Below the pieces are notes generated by a model. That model saw only the letters and a list, made by a program, of their open reading frames with translations, was not told where the DNA came from and searched no databases. Positions 8,884 through 17,746 of a stretch of DNA of 64,000 nucleotides are shown here, in pieces. The position numbers were made by a program, and so were the translations under genes. Position 1 is the stretch's first letter. The number at the start of each line of letters is the position of its first letter. Location of the stretch: positions 273,763-337,762 of the forward strand of contig NZ_VJWL01000003.1 in the NCBI RefSeq assembly GCF_007096385.1. Reading direction: 5' to 3'. This DNA comes from Aliidiomarina halalkaliphila (lineage in GTDB: Bacteria; Pseudomonadota; Gammaproteobacteria; Enterobacterales; Alteromonadaceae).

Positions 8884-9609
8884 CTACTCCGGTAATATGC
8901 CGTTATGAAACACGCGTTGCACGTCGTCGCAATCTTCTAACATATCTAATAGACGTGTCATCATCGGCATATCTTCCGCACTTATTTCCAGCGTCGTTTG
9001 TGGAATAAACTGAATCTCTTGAACATCAAATTCTAGGTCATCTCCAAAAGCGGCGGTTAATGCATTCTGCGTTTTTGCATATTCCGTATGTGGCGCGAAC
9101 ACGGTAATGGTTCCGTCTTCAGCTTCGATGTCGCTTACATCCACATCCGCTTCCATTAATGCTTCAAGAACCGCATCTTCATCGTTGCCGGTGAAGCTAA
9201 AAATCGCGCAGTGATCAAACATATGCGCTACGGAACCCGGGGCGCCGAGCTTGCATTTGCTTTTGGTGAAACAGTTGCGTACTTCACCGATGGTGCGATT
9301 AGGGTTATCGGTAAGACACTCCACTAATACCATGCAGTTACCGGGGCCAAACCCTTCGTAGCGCGCCGTAGAATAATCTTCGCCACCGACACCGCTCGCT
9401 TTATCGAGCGCATTTTGGATGACATGGGCGGGTACTTGATCCTTTCGGGCGCTATCAATGAGTCCGCGCAAGGATAAGTTTGCAGCGGGGTCGGTTCCCC
9501 CTTGTTTGGCGACCACGTAAATTTGGCGACCATATTTGCTGTAAATCTTGCTCTTTGTTGCAGCGGTTTTCGCTATCGATTCTTTACGGTTTTGATACGC
9601 GCGACCCAT
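8884..9609 (-). CDS. YebC/PmpR family protein (YeeN-like)
   Basis: Members of this family bind DNA as regulators, and newer work links YebC to ribosome function at difficult sequences. The protein has 241 residues. The start [20 protein letters not shown] and the segments [21 protein letters not shown] and [18 protein letters not shown] are family hallmarks. The N-terminus is closer to the YeeN branch than to canonical YebC, so I give no symbol. It is not next to ruvC, where the main yebC copy usually sits; a second copy elsewhere in the genome is likely. Confidence 0.88.
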   Translation of the reverse strand: MGRAYQNRKESIAKTAATKSKIYSKYGRQIYVVAKQGGTDPAANLSLRGLIDSARKDQVPAHVIQNALDKASGVGGEDYSTARYEGFGPGNCMVLVECLTDNPNRTIGEVRNCFTKSKCKLGAPGSVAHMFDHCAIFSFTGNDEDAVLEALMEADVDVSDIEAEDGTITVFAPHTEYAKTQNALTAAFGDDLEFDVQEIQFIPQTTLEISAEDMPMMTRLLDMLEDCDDVQRVFHNGILPE

Positions 9610-9700
9610 AATTCCGTTTCCATCTCATCTAACTAGTGACAGGTAAGCGCAGAATTTTACCCGTGACTGAACAAGATTCCTACGGTTTAAGCGAAATTAC

Positions 9701-9730
9701 TTCGCAAACAAATAACGGTTAAATTATAAT
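9701..9730 (+). promoter_or_regulatory. Possible sigma-70 promoter upstream of the YkgJ-like gene
   Basis: A perfect TATAAT at 9725-9730 is preceded 18 bases upstream by a weak TTCGCA. A small hairpin, GCCACA/TGTGGC at 9745-9760, would lie in the leader RNA. The rest of the 9610-9834 gap shows nothing else I can name. Confidence 0.45.
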
Positions 9731-9834
9731 CGGCAAACTTCAACGCCACAGCCTTGTGGCAGCTTGATGTTCAATGGGGTCTTCCTAAGTTCCGTTCTGA
9801 CCATAACGGTCATCGTTGAGTGTTGAGTAAAAGC

Positions 9835-10182
9835 ATGAGTACGTTTAATCCATGTGTTACGTGCGGCGCCTGCTGCGCAAGTTTTCGTGTGTCATTCTAT
9901 TGGGCGGAAGGGGATGATGCGCCCGCTGGGTTCGTTCCCCATGAGCTCACTGAGCAAGTCAATTCATTTTATCGGTGTATGCAAGGCACGAACTCGCCAA
10001 CACCTCGATGTGTGGCGCTTTCCGGAACGATTGGCGAATCTGTCGGCTGCAGTATTTATGGTGATCGGCCTACGCCCTGCCGCGAGTTTGATGCCAGTCT
10101 TGATGGCTCAAATCCGCGTTGCGATCAGGCCCGCGCGAAGTTTGGAATGTTGCCATTGATTCAGATCAAAGAAGTGGCCTAG
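9835..10182 (+). CDS. YkgJ-family cysteine cluster protein
   Basis: A 115-residue protein with the family's conserved cysteines: CVTCGACC at residues 7-14, then [25 protein letters not shown] and CDQAR. Eight or more Cys in this spacing suggest binding of a metal ion or iron-sulfur cluster. The cellular role of the family is not settled. The start is uncertain: ATG at 9835 has no good ribosome site, and in-frame TTG (9823) and GTG (9820) lie just upstream. It stands alone between the YebC-like gene and the first cyclase gene. Confidence 0.85.
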   Translation: MSTFNPCVTCGACCASFRVSFYWAEGDDAPAGFVPHELTEQVNSFYRCMQGTNSPTPRCVALSGTIGESVGCSIYGDRPTPCREFDASLDGSNPRCDQARAKFGMLPLIQIKEVA

Positions 10183-10207
10183 TGGTTTGCTTTATGTAAA
10201 GTTTAAA

Positions 10208-10236
10208 TTGTGATAATTGCTTACTGCTAGTATGAT
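10208..10236 (+). promoter_or_regulatory. Candidate sigma-70 promoter of the first TPR-GGDEF gene
   Basis: TTGTGA and TATGAT are separated by 17 bases. The leader to the gene is about 150 bases long and contains TTACCC/GGGTAA arms, but I could not match it to a c-di-GMP riboswitch. Confidence 0.5.
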
Positions 10237-10391
10237 TTTTTGTTCAGCCTAAAAACTGTACTGTTAGTCGTATATTGAGGGTTTACCCCTTGTTGTCAGA
10301 CCAGTATGTTTGTAGGGTAAGCTTGTAATGCTCTTCCTTGAGCGCACAGCTTTTGATGCAACGGGCATGGGCCATGTTGCCGTTAATTTGG

Positions 10392-12500
10392 ATGGGTCGC
10401 TCGTTGAATAGATTTAGCCTTTCATTATTTCCCCGCTTGCACCAGCGATTCATGCTGGGGCTCATGCTGTGTTGTGTGAGTCTGACCACTGCCATTGCGC
10501 CCGTATATGCGAATTCTGATAAGCCCAGCGACAAGCGAGATCCGGCTATTGAAGCTCAATTGGATAGTATGCTCGGTGCAGGTATGTATCCGCAAAGCAG
10601 AGACGAATTTGAGCAGATCCTTGCAATGATTTCCGACACCACGCCTGTGGCCACCTACGTGCGGGCATGGGGTTACCGAGCGCTCGAATTAGTTCACGCC
10701 GAACGCGATCACGACGCTGCCATAGAATTGGCAGATCGCCTTATTGAGCGAGCCTTGGCAAGCAATTACCCAACAGCGATTTCGGAAGCCTATGCGGTTA
10801 GAATCGAAGTGTTGGCAGAGAGCAACCAAAGGCAACAAGCCATTGCTACAATTGTCGATTTAGACCAGTGGTTGCCATCGGTTACAGATGAGCGTGTTTT
10901 GTTTTTCACCCACAACGTAGCCGCTCGGGTGCTGCATCAAGCGCAACACTTTGAAGATGCGTTAGGTCATTACTTAGCCGCGCAAGAGGCGATCGCATTG
11001 AACGACGGTGCGCAATCATTGCGCCGGCGCCAATTTCTGAATTTACATATTGCCCGCTTGCAAACGGAGTTGGAACACTTTGAATCAGCGATGGAGCTGG
11101 TGGAAGCCACCTTAGAGGAGGCAAAGCGACAGAACGTACATCACCGAATTCCGGAATTGTTGTTACTCAAAGGCTATTTGCAAGGCAATATTCCTGAGCA
11201 TGGGCCGCGCGAGAGCTTAATCACCTACGCCGAAACTATTGAATGGGCTGAACGCCTCGATGATACTCGTCGAGTTTTAGCAGCACGTAATAATATGGGA
11301 TCGGTGTATATCCAGCTTGGTGAGTATGACCATGCACGTGATGTGCTGTTGAAGGCGCTAACCATTGCTGAAACACAGAACTATGAAACAGAACGTCAGT
11401 TCGTAGCCTTTAACCTAGCGGATATTGATGTAAAGCAAGGGAACTACGAGCAAGGTATTTCGCAAATGCGCGAAATTATTGCCTTGACCGAAAGCGCTGG
11501 GCGCCAACGAGATTACGCAGAAATGATGAGCTACTTGGCGATCGCGTATGGGTCAGCGGAACGTTATCAGGAGCAAGCGGAAACCCTCGATGAATTGCTG
11601 CAACTGCGCCAGCGTATTTTCCGAGCCGAGCGTGATGAAGCATTATCGGAATTACAAGCACGATTCGAAGCCCAAGAAAAAGCCCAACAGATTACATTGC
11701 TGCAGCAAGAAAACATTGTGCAGGCTCAACAAATTGCAAATACGAGCTTACAACGGCGAATCGTCTTCCTGTTCGCGCTTAGTGTTATTTTGGCGGCTCT
11801 GGTACTGTTTTTTGCGTACCGCAGTGCCCAACGCACCAATAAAGTACTCAATGAAACCAATGAAAGTTTGAAAGAACAAAACTTACGGGACCCTCTGACC
11901 CAACTGGCCAATCGTCGAGCATTGCAACGCACGCTCGACACATTTACTGCAAAGGCCGACAGTGAGTCGCGCGGCGCTATGATCCTGATCGACATCGATC
12001 ATTTTAAGACCATCAACGATAACTTTGGTCACACTGCAGGCGATGAGGTGCTCATTACCATCGCGCAGCGCTTAAAACAATTTATTCACAGTAACGATCT
12101 GGTGGTTCGCTGGGGAGGGGAAGAGTTCGTGATCTTCATGCCCGATATCCGTGGTCGTGATGTGGTTGAGATTACCCGTGAACTGCTGCGCTTATTCGCT
12201 GCACAGCCTGTTACTTTCGAGCAGCAGAATATTCCGGTGAGCGCTACGGCAGGGGTGATTGATTTGCCATTACAAGGTAGCACTCTGGACGATTGTAATT
12301 GGGAAGAGTGCTTACGCTTGGCAGATTCTTTGTTGTACCTCGGTAAATTGCATGGCAGAAATCAGGCCCATTACCTACATGGCATAACCCAGCCCATTGA
12401 CGTGGTGAAAGAGCAAATCTTCCGCGACTTTGACCACGCCAACTCACAAGGCTGGCTACAGATTGAATCCATCCCCAGCCCTGTCTCTGTGCAACGATAG
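10392..12500 (+). CDS. TPR-repeat diguanylate cyclase (GGDEF), paralog 1
   Basis: Predicted to make cyclic di-GMP from GTP under control of a periplasmic sensor. Order of parts: signal peptide ending VYANS, about 400 residues of TPR-like helices, a coiled coil (LQARFEAQEKAQQITLLQQ), one membrane helix (IVFLFALSVILAALVLFFAY), then a GGDEF domain starting DPLTQLANRRAL. The active site is GGEEF (12114-12128), with the metal and GTP motif DIDHFKTINDNFGH. The product-inhibition I-site RxxD is altered to HSND, so feedback may be lost. The start is uncertain: ATG 10392 gives a signal peptide like that of the paralog at 15581, but ATG 10356 or an upstream TTG is possible. Confidence 0.88.
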   Translation: MGRSLNRFSLSLFPRLHQRFMLGLMLCCVSLTTAIAPVYANSDKPSDKRDPAIEAQLDSMLGAGMYPQSRDEFEQILAMISDTTPVATYVRAWGYRALELVHAERDHDAAIELADRLIERALASNYPTAISEAYAVRIEVLAESNQRQQAIATIVDLDQWLPSVTDERVLFFTHNVAARVLHQAQHFEDALGHYLAAQEAIALNDGAQSLRRRQFLNLHIARLQTELEHFESAMELVEATLEEAKRQNVHHRIPELLLLKGYLQGNIPEHGPRESLITYAETIEWAERLDDTRRVLAARNNMGSVYIQLGEYDHARDVLLKALTIAETQNYETERQFVAFNLADIDVKQGNYEQGISQMREIIALTESAGRQRDYAEMMSYLAIAYGSAERYQEQAETLDELLQLRQRIFRAERDEALSELQARFEAQEKAQQITLLQQENIVQAQQIANTSLQRRIVFLFALSVILAALVLFFAYRSAQRTNKVLNETNESLKEQNLRDPLTQLANRRALQRTLDTFTAKADSESRGAMILIDIDHFKTINDNFGHTAGDEVLITIAQRLKQFIHSNDLVVRWGGEEFVIFMPDIRGRDVVEITRELLRLFAAQPVTFEQQNIPVSATAGVIDLPLQGSTLDDCNWEECLRLADSLLYLGKLHGRNQAHYLHGITQPIDVVKEQIFRDFDHANSQGWLQIESIPSPVSVQR

Positions 12501-12636
12501 TTATTCCCTTTTCTTATTCGTTATCTTGTTACATAAATAACCGACCAACTCCCGCAATCGCGGGATTGGCGGCATTGCGAAACTCGTGATCTGGGCACAT
12601 GCTAGAGGTGTCATCCACATAAACGAGGTATGGAAC

Positions 12637-14010
12637 ATGATAAGAAGAATGATATGGCTAGTTGCCCTAGTCACAATAGCGATTCCTCCAGCTTTTGCAG
12701 AGAAAGTGGCCTTAGTTGGTGGTCGTTTGATTGACGGCTATGTGAGCCCACCTTTAGTTCGCAGTGTTATTTTGATTGAAGATGGCATTATTCAAAAGGT
12801 TGGTACGGTAGATACCTTGCCTGTGCCTGAAGGCTACCGTGAGGTGCCCATGTGGGGCCATGATGTAATGCCTGGTTTGTGGGAAAATCATGCCCATTTG
12901 CAGCTTGTCGGACACGCAGATTACATTCACTGGCAAGCGGAGTATGCAGACCGTTTTGTTGATGAAATCATGCCGGCGGCTGCGTTGCAGTTGTTGCTGG
13001 CTGGTGTCACCAGTGTGCGTGATCTAGGTGCGCCTCTAGAGGATTCTACAGAAATTAAACGTAAGATCAGTAGTGGTGAGATTCCTGGCCCCAATTTGTA
13101 TGTATCGGGCCCCTTCTTGCAACATAAAGTGGATGATTGGCAAGCAAATTATCGGTGGCGCGTAACTAGTGTTAGCGATGCGCGCTCGAAAGTACGCCAA
13201 TTACACGAAGCGGGCATGGATATTGTCAAGCTTATCGAACACGATGAAATGGAATTCGAAGTTGCCCAAGCCATTGTGGATGAAGCCCATGATCGCGGCA
13301 TGGTGGTGGTGGCTCACGCCCACCGCCCGAATGAAATACGCGTCGGTTTGAAATTGGGCGTGGATAATTTTGAGCATACCGGACTCACGACAGCCCCCGG
13401 ATACCCTCAGGATATTCTCGATGCCCTAAAAGAGCGTACAGCCGTGGGTATATTCGATGGATTGCTGTTCTGGACACCGACGGTTGAAGGATTATGGAAC
13501 TATCAGCACACAGTAGAGAACCCCACCCGTTTAGACGATCCGTGCTGGCATGAAGGCTTAGCCGAAGACACGATCGCTGATATTCACCAGTCGATTCGCA
13601 ACCCAGCACAGTTGGGTTATACCCAACTCACACCGTTGCGGCGGGGGACCTTGAAAAACAAGATTAACCAGTTGAAAGAAACCGGCGTAGTGATGTTGGT
13701 TGGCACCGATTCGGGCATCCCAATGAAATTCCATTGCCAATCGACCTGGCAAGAAATGGCATTTTGGGTGGATGAGATGGGATTCGATGCGCAAGAAACA
13801 ATCCGTGCCGCGACCTATTGGCCCGCTGTGATGATGGGTGTCGCTGATCGCTATGGCTCAGTATCCGAGGGTAAAGTGGCGGATATTATCGCGGTGCGCG
13901 GTGATGTATTACGTTACATGAACCTTTTACAACGCGTTGACTTTGTGATGAAAGATGGCGTGGTCTACAAGCAAGATGGTCAAGTAAACCGAGCGGCACT
14001 GGCCCGTTAA
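12637..14010 (+). CDS. Exported metal-dependent amidohydrolase (imidazolonepropionase-like)
   Basis: A 457-residue member of the amidohydrolase superfamily, which hydrolyses amide or related bonds at a metal centre. A signal peptide ends PPAFAEK, so it likely works in the periplasm. Metal ligands visible in order: HAH at residues 85-87, the carbamylated-lysine candidate in DIVKLIEHDE, VVAHAH, NFEHTG and the Asp of GTDSG. The usual D before HxH is Glu here. The C-terminal segment GVADRYGSVSEGKVADIIAV is typical. Start: ATG 12637 with GAGG eight bases upstream. The substrate is not predictable; related enzymes act on cyclic imides or dipeptides ending in proline. It lies between the two cyclase paralogs. 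Confidence 0.85.
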   Translation: MIRRMIWLVALVTIAIPPAFAEKVALVGGRLIDGYVSPPLVRSVILIEDGIIQKVGTVDTLPVPEGYREVPMWGHDVMPGLWENHAHLQLVGHADYIHWQAEYADRFVDEIMPAAALQLLLAGVTSVRDLGAPLEDSTEIKRKISSGEIPGPNLYVSGPFLQHKVDDWQANYRWRVTSVSDARSKVRQLHEAGMDIVKLIEHDEMEFEVAQAIVDEAHDRGMVVVAHAHRPNEIRVGLKLGVDNFEHTGLTTAPGYPQDILDALKERTAVGIFDGLLFWTPTVEGLWNYQHTVENPTRLDDPCWHEGLAEDTIADIHQSIRNPAQLGYTQLTPLRRGTLKNKINQLKETGVVMLVGTDSGIPMKFHCQSTWQEMAFWVDEMGFDAQETIRAATYWPAVMMGVADRYGSVSEGKVADIIAVRGDVLRYMNLLQRVDFVMKDGVVYKQDGQVNRAALAR

Positions 14011-14034
14011 CTGGATGAGTATGACGTTAAAGTA

Positions 14035-14064
14035 AAAGCGGCGATTTTAATCGCCGCTTTTTTT
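14035..14064. terminator. Terminator shared by the amidohydrolase and mscS genes
   Basis: An 11-bp stem AAAGCGGCGAT and its complement around a TTTA loop, followed by a T-run on the plus strand. The last codons and stop of the minus-strand mscS gene are encoded inside the hairpin. Confidence 0.88.
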
Positions 14065-15393
14065 AACATCTGATTTCGCCAAAAGCTCATTGAGCTTTTC
14101 CAAGGTATTTTCGGATACCGATTGTAAATGCAGGTCCCGTTGCGGGAATGGAATGGTAATGTTGTTTTCCTTAAATGCCCGCCAGATTGCTAATCGAATA
14201 GGGGAGCGGACATTCTCAAATCCGTTCTCTGGATCGGAAATCCACACCCGCAGTTCAATCGTTATACCACTATCACCAAAATCGGTGACCCAAGCATTCG
14301 GTTCCGGGCTACTTAACACCCGTGGCGAGGCCTTCGCACACTCTTTCACAAGTTCCGACGCTTTATCTAAATCGGTGCTGTAGCTGACATCGACAGGGAT
14401 GCGCAATCTTACATTGCGATCCGCATAACTCCAGTTGATCACTTCAGATGTAATTAGATTTTCGTTTGGAATGAGTGTATCCACGCCATCACGATCATGC
14501 AGTACGATGTAACGCGACTTGAGTTCTTGCACCCAACCAATAGTGCCCCCGATGGAAATGATATCGCCGGGCTTCACTGAGCGATCAAGAATAAGAATAA
14601 AGCCACTAATAAAGTTGGCGGCGATACGTTGCAAACCGAAGCCTAAACCAACACCGAGGGCCCCCCCGAAAACGGCTAACGTCGATAAATCAATGCCTAC
14701 GCTGCCAAGAACCACCAAAATAGCAATGGTAATAAAGCCGAACTTCACGAACTTTACGAGACCAACACGGGTAGTTGCTGTAATTACGTTGGTTGCCGAC
14801 AAGCGTCGCTCGATGAGGTGCGTAAGCCAGCCACTGACCGTGAGTGCAACAATGATTAGAAAGGCGATTTGCAATCCTGAAAGCAGTGATAAGCGGAAGT
14901 TGCCTATGTTGGCACCAACCGAATCGAGTGCGGCCAATGTATCTGGTAGCAAGCCAACCAAATAGAGCCCGACAATTAACCAAATGGTACCGGCGATCAC
15001 GCTTTCTGAAGCTTTTAATAGGGGGCCTCCGCGGATACCTTTGCGCAGGAAATAGACCACCAGTCGAATGGCGGCGAATGAGAGCAATAGCGGAAGAATG
15101 ATGTCCAACGCGGAGGTGGTGAAGTTTAATGCGCGCAAGACAAGCTGACCAAGGGCTACTACGATCACCATGCTTACGGGCCAAACTAAGCGCTCTACGG
15201 AACGAATGGCAATTCGCCGAAAGCCCTGGCTCGCTTCGCCTCGTTGTCCGATGGCATCACGGAGTAATTTTCCGGTGGTTAAGGCACTGGCTAAGGCAAA
15301 CACAATCACAATCGCTTGGGGAATGTTATCCGTGGTTAAAATAGCATTTTCTAGAAATTGCCAAATCTGTTCGCTAGGTTCCGCTGATGTCAT
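14047..15393 (-). CDS. MscS-family mechanosensitive channel
   Basis: Opens on membrane stretch to release solutes after osmotic downshock. The 448-residue protein has about five membrane segments, the pore-lining helix rich in Gly and Ala (FGGALGVGLGFGLQRIAANF) at about residues 240-260, and the MscS beta domain after it (GDIISIGGTIGWVQEL, RDGVDTLIPNENLITSEVIN). It is larger than E. coli MscS (286 residues) but far smaller than MscK or MscM. The C-terminal KKSGD is encoded within a terminator hairpin. The upstream gap to 15581 is AT-rich and must hold divergent promoters. Confidence 0.92.
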   Translation of the reverse strand: MTSAEPSEQIWQFLENAILTTDNIPQAIVIVFALASALTTGKLLRDAIGQRGEASQGFRRIAIRSVERLVWPVSMVIVVALGQLVLRALNFTTSALDIILPLLLSFAAIRLVVYFLRKGIRGGPLLKASESVIAGTIWLIVGLYLVGLLPDTLAALDSVGANIGNFRLSLLSGLQIAFLIIVALTVSGWLTHLIERRLSATNVITATTRVGLVKFVKFGFITIAILVVLGSVGIDLSTLAVFGGALGVGLGFGLQRIAANFISGFILILDRSVKPGDIISIGGTIGWVQELKSRYIVLHDRDGVDTLIPNENLITSEVINWSYADRNVRLRIPVDVSYSTDLDKASELVKECAKASPRVLSSPEPNAWVTDFGDSGITIELRVWISDPENGFENVRSPIRLAIWRAFKENNITIPFPQRDLHLQSVSENTLEKLNELLAKSDVKKSGD

Positions 15394-15580
15394 GGTGTGC
15401 TCTCTTGTTAGCTATACAACTCGGCGTTATTTTTTTGCAATAATTGTTTAATTCCTGTGAAGGTAACTGTAGTATTTCTAATCAGACTTTGACACATTTG
15501 TTTACATAATAAAAAGAAGAATAAAAACAACTTAGCGAAAATTACGCAACTCCACCATTATTACTATAAAAGAAACGGCG

Positions 15581-17674
15581 ATGACCCTAACACACCCAGT
15601 TGATCATAAGTGTATTTCTCCTCGACAACGTTCGTTTGTGGTGGCGTGTTTGTGGATCGCATTATTGAGTGTTTTATTTGCCCCGGTGGTAAAAGCGGAC
15701 GGTAGTGCGCTCACCCACACGCCCTATGAAGAGCAACTGGATCGCTACTTATCGCTTTCCGATCGAGAAGCGAAACGTGTGCTGTTGCAAGAAGTCATTG
15801 TCGGCCTAAACACCCGCCATGCCCCGAGCACCTATGTTCGAGCTTGGACCTATCGTGCGTTTGAAGTTGCCGAAGACGGTGATGTCGATAATGCGGTTAG
15901 TATAGTGACTGACTTAGTGCGTTACGCCGAACGTAACCCGTATCCTGATGTATGGTCGGAAGTGCTCGCCAATAAAGTCGCGCTTTTGGCGTGGCAGGGA
16001 GAAACTACCCAAGCCTTGTTGGTATCTGATCAACTTGCAGAACACTTGATTCATGCAGAAAATCCCCGGGTTCGCTACTACGGTAATGTTGTGATTACCG
16101 GCATGTTTCGTTCCAATAGTCAGTTTGAGCGGGCGCTCACCCATGCTCTATACGCGCAAGATGCCCTAAGTGAAATTAATAATGAGCGCAGTGCGACGCG
16201 CCGACTAGGCTTGAATCGACAAATTGCACTGATTCAGTCGGATCTGCGAAATTACCCTGCGGCATTAGAAATTGTGAACCGCTCTATTCGAGAGGCTCGA
16301 GAAGATTCCAGCCTCGAAGAAGATATTCCGTCGTTGTTGCTAATGAAAGGCTATTTGCATGGACAGATGGATCAGCATCAAGCGTCGATTGATGTTCACC
16401 AAGAAGCCATTGAGTGGGCGGAGCGAACGAATCAGCCTGGCATTGTGCTTGTCAGCATGAATAACATTGGCAGTACCTTGATTCATCAAGAGCGCTACGC
16501 TGAGGCAGAGGAAGTGCTAAGCCAAGCGCTCGAGCAAGCGCTGGCGGCGGAAAATGAAGACACGGCGCACTTAATCCAGTTTAACCTCGGGTATATTCAG
16601 GTCATGCTTGGAAACGCCAGTGAAGGTATCGCCGCTATTGAAGAGCATGGGGCGTATCTGTTAGAGCATTATAGCGAATCTGAGCAAGTGGATTTGTATA
16701 CCTACATTGCCAAAGCGTATCAGCGAGCTGGGATGTTCGAGCAGCAAGCGGAAGCCTTATTAGAACAGCGTCGCCTGAATGAAGAGGTGTTCCAGAGCGA
16801 ACGCGAGAAAAGCATGTCGGAAATGCAAGCGCGCTACGAAGCCATCGAACAGGCCCAACAGATTGAGCTGCTTGAACAGCGTAATGCATTGCAAGAACGC
16901 GTCATTGAAAATGCCCGCTTGCAGCGTACGATCTTTATTCTGTTTGGAATCGTGGTGGTGTTTGGTCTAATTCTGGTGGCCTTGCTCTATCGTGCTGCCC
17001 GTCGCGCTAACTTGCGCTTGAAAGACGCCAATAAGCAATTGGAATTCCATTCACTGCGAGATCCATTGACTCAGTTACTGAATCGTAGGGCCCTGCAAGA
17101 GCAAATGTCGAAGCGCCAGACTGATGAGCGCAGAGCACAGCCCGGGCAGCATCCGGATGCCATGATTCTGTTGGATATCGACTTTTTCAAGAAGATTAAC
17201 GACCAATACGGCCATGCTGCAGGCGATCAAGTACTCAAGGTCATTGGTGAGCGCTTAGCCACATTGGCCCGCTCGTCGGATATGGTGATTCGCTGGGGTG
17301 GGGAAGAGTTTTTAATCTTTCTGCGTAACAGCGATCCGGAAAAGCTTGCAGAAATTACTGAGCGGGTGTTGCGTACGATTGGTGACGAGCCGGTACAGCA
17401 CGAGGATATGGAGATTCCTGTGACAGCCACCGCTGGTTTTATTTCACTGCCTTTCGCCGGCATTCCAGAAAAAGACCTGAATTGGGAACGTGCTCTGCAA
17501 ATCGCCGACATGGCGTTGTATATTGGCAAGGTCCACGGTCGTAATCAGGCATACGGGATTATGGGCTTGAATGCGCCTTATGAACAAGTACAGCCGTTAT
17601 TGGAACGCGACCTCTCGAAGGCCATCGATCAAGATAAAGTGGACTACATCATTGTGAAAGGGCCGCAAAAATAA
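15581..17674 (+). CDS. TPR-repeat diguanylate cyclase (GGDEF), paralog 2
   Basis: A 697-residue protein with the same plan as the gene at 10392: N-terminal signal peptide ending VVKADG, TPR-like periplasmic region, coiled coil (ARYEAIEQAQQIELLEQR), one membrane helix (TIFILFGIVVVFGLILVALL) and a GGDEF domain. The active site is GGEEF at residues 573-577, preceded by DIDFFKKINDQYGH. The I-site RSSD (Arg564) is intact, five residues before GGEEF, so c-di-GMP should inhibit it. Matching blocks along the whole length (YVRAW.YRA, LLLxKGYLxG, IEWAER) show that the two genes are paralogs. The ribosome site is weak. A short stem ends the gene. Confidence 0.9.
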   Translation: MTLTHPVDHKCISPRQRSFVVACLWIALLSVLFAPVVKADGSALTHTPYEEQLDRYLSLSDREAKRVLLQEVIVGLNTRHAPSTYVRAWTYRAFEVAEDGDVDNAVSIVTDLVRYAERNPYPDVWSEVLANKVALLAWQGETTQALLVSDQLAEHLIHAENPRVRYYGNVVITGMFRSNSQFERALTHALYAQDALSEINNERSATRRLGLNRQIALIQSDLRNYPAALEIVNRSIREAREDSSLEEDIPSLLLMKGYLHGQMDQHQASIDVHQEAIEWAERTNQPGIVLVSMNNIGSTLIHQERYAEAEEVLSQALEQALAAENEDTAHLIQFNLGYIQVMLGNASEGIAAIEEHGAYLLEHYSESEQVDLYTYIAKAYQRAGMFEQQAEALLEQRRLNEEVFQSEREKSMSEMQARYEAIEQAQQIELLEQRNALQERVIENARLQRTIFILFGIVVVFGLILVALLYRAARRANLRLKDANKQLEFHSLRDPLTQLLNRRALQEQMSKRQTDERRAQPGQHPDAMILLDIDFFKKINDQYGHAAGDQVLKVIGERLATLARSSDMVIRWGGEEFLIFLRNSDPEKLAEITERVLRTIGDEPVQHEDMEIPVTATAGFISLPFAGIPEKDLNWERALQIADMALYIGKVHGRNQAYGIMGLNAPYEQVQPLLERDLSKAIDQDKVDYIIVKGPQK

Positions 17675-17687
17675 GCCAACGGCCCTT
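17658..17687 (+). other. Hairpin at the end of the second TPR-GGDEF gene
   Basis: AAGGGCCG and CGGCCCTT form an 8-bp stem spanning the stop codon. No T-run follows, so termination is doubtful. A CTTGAA sequence starts within the second arm (17685). Confidence 0.4.
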
Positions 17688-17746
17688 GAAATCCGGTCTA
17701 TTCTCCCTCACGTATTATATCATTATGGACAGAATAGGCCGCACCC

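Noticed and set aside
10237..10391. A c-di-GMP riboswitch in the leader of the first cyclase gene
   Set aside because: I looked for the conserved GEMM core and tetraloop and did not find them; only a short TTACCC/GGGTAA pairing is visible.
14519..14965. A 148-codon plus-strand frame opposite mscS
   Set aside because: It is a mirror of the mscS coding sequence, has no ribosome site and no domain.
17685..17712. A sigma-32 promoter before prlC
   Set aside because: CTTGAA is present but the expected CCCCAT is only a poor CCCTCA, and the -35 lies in a hairpin arm. Kept as a note, not as a feature.
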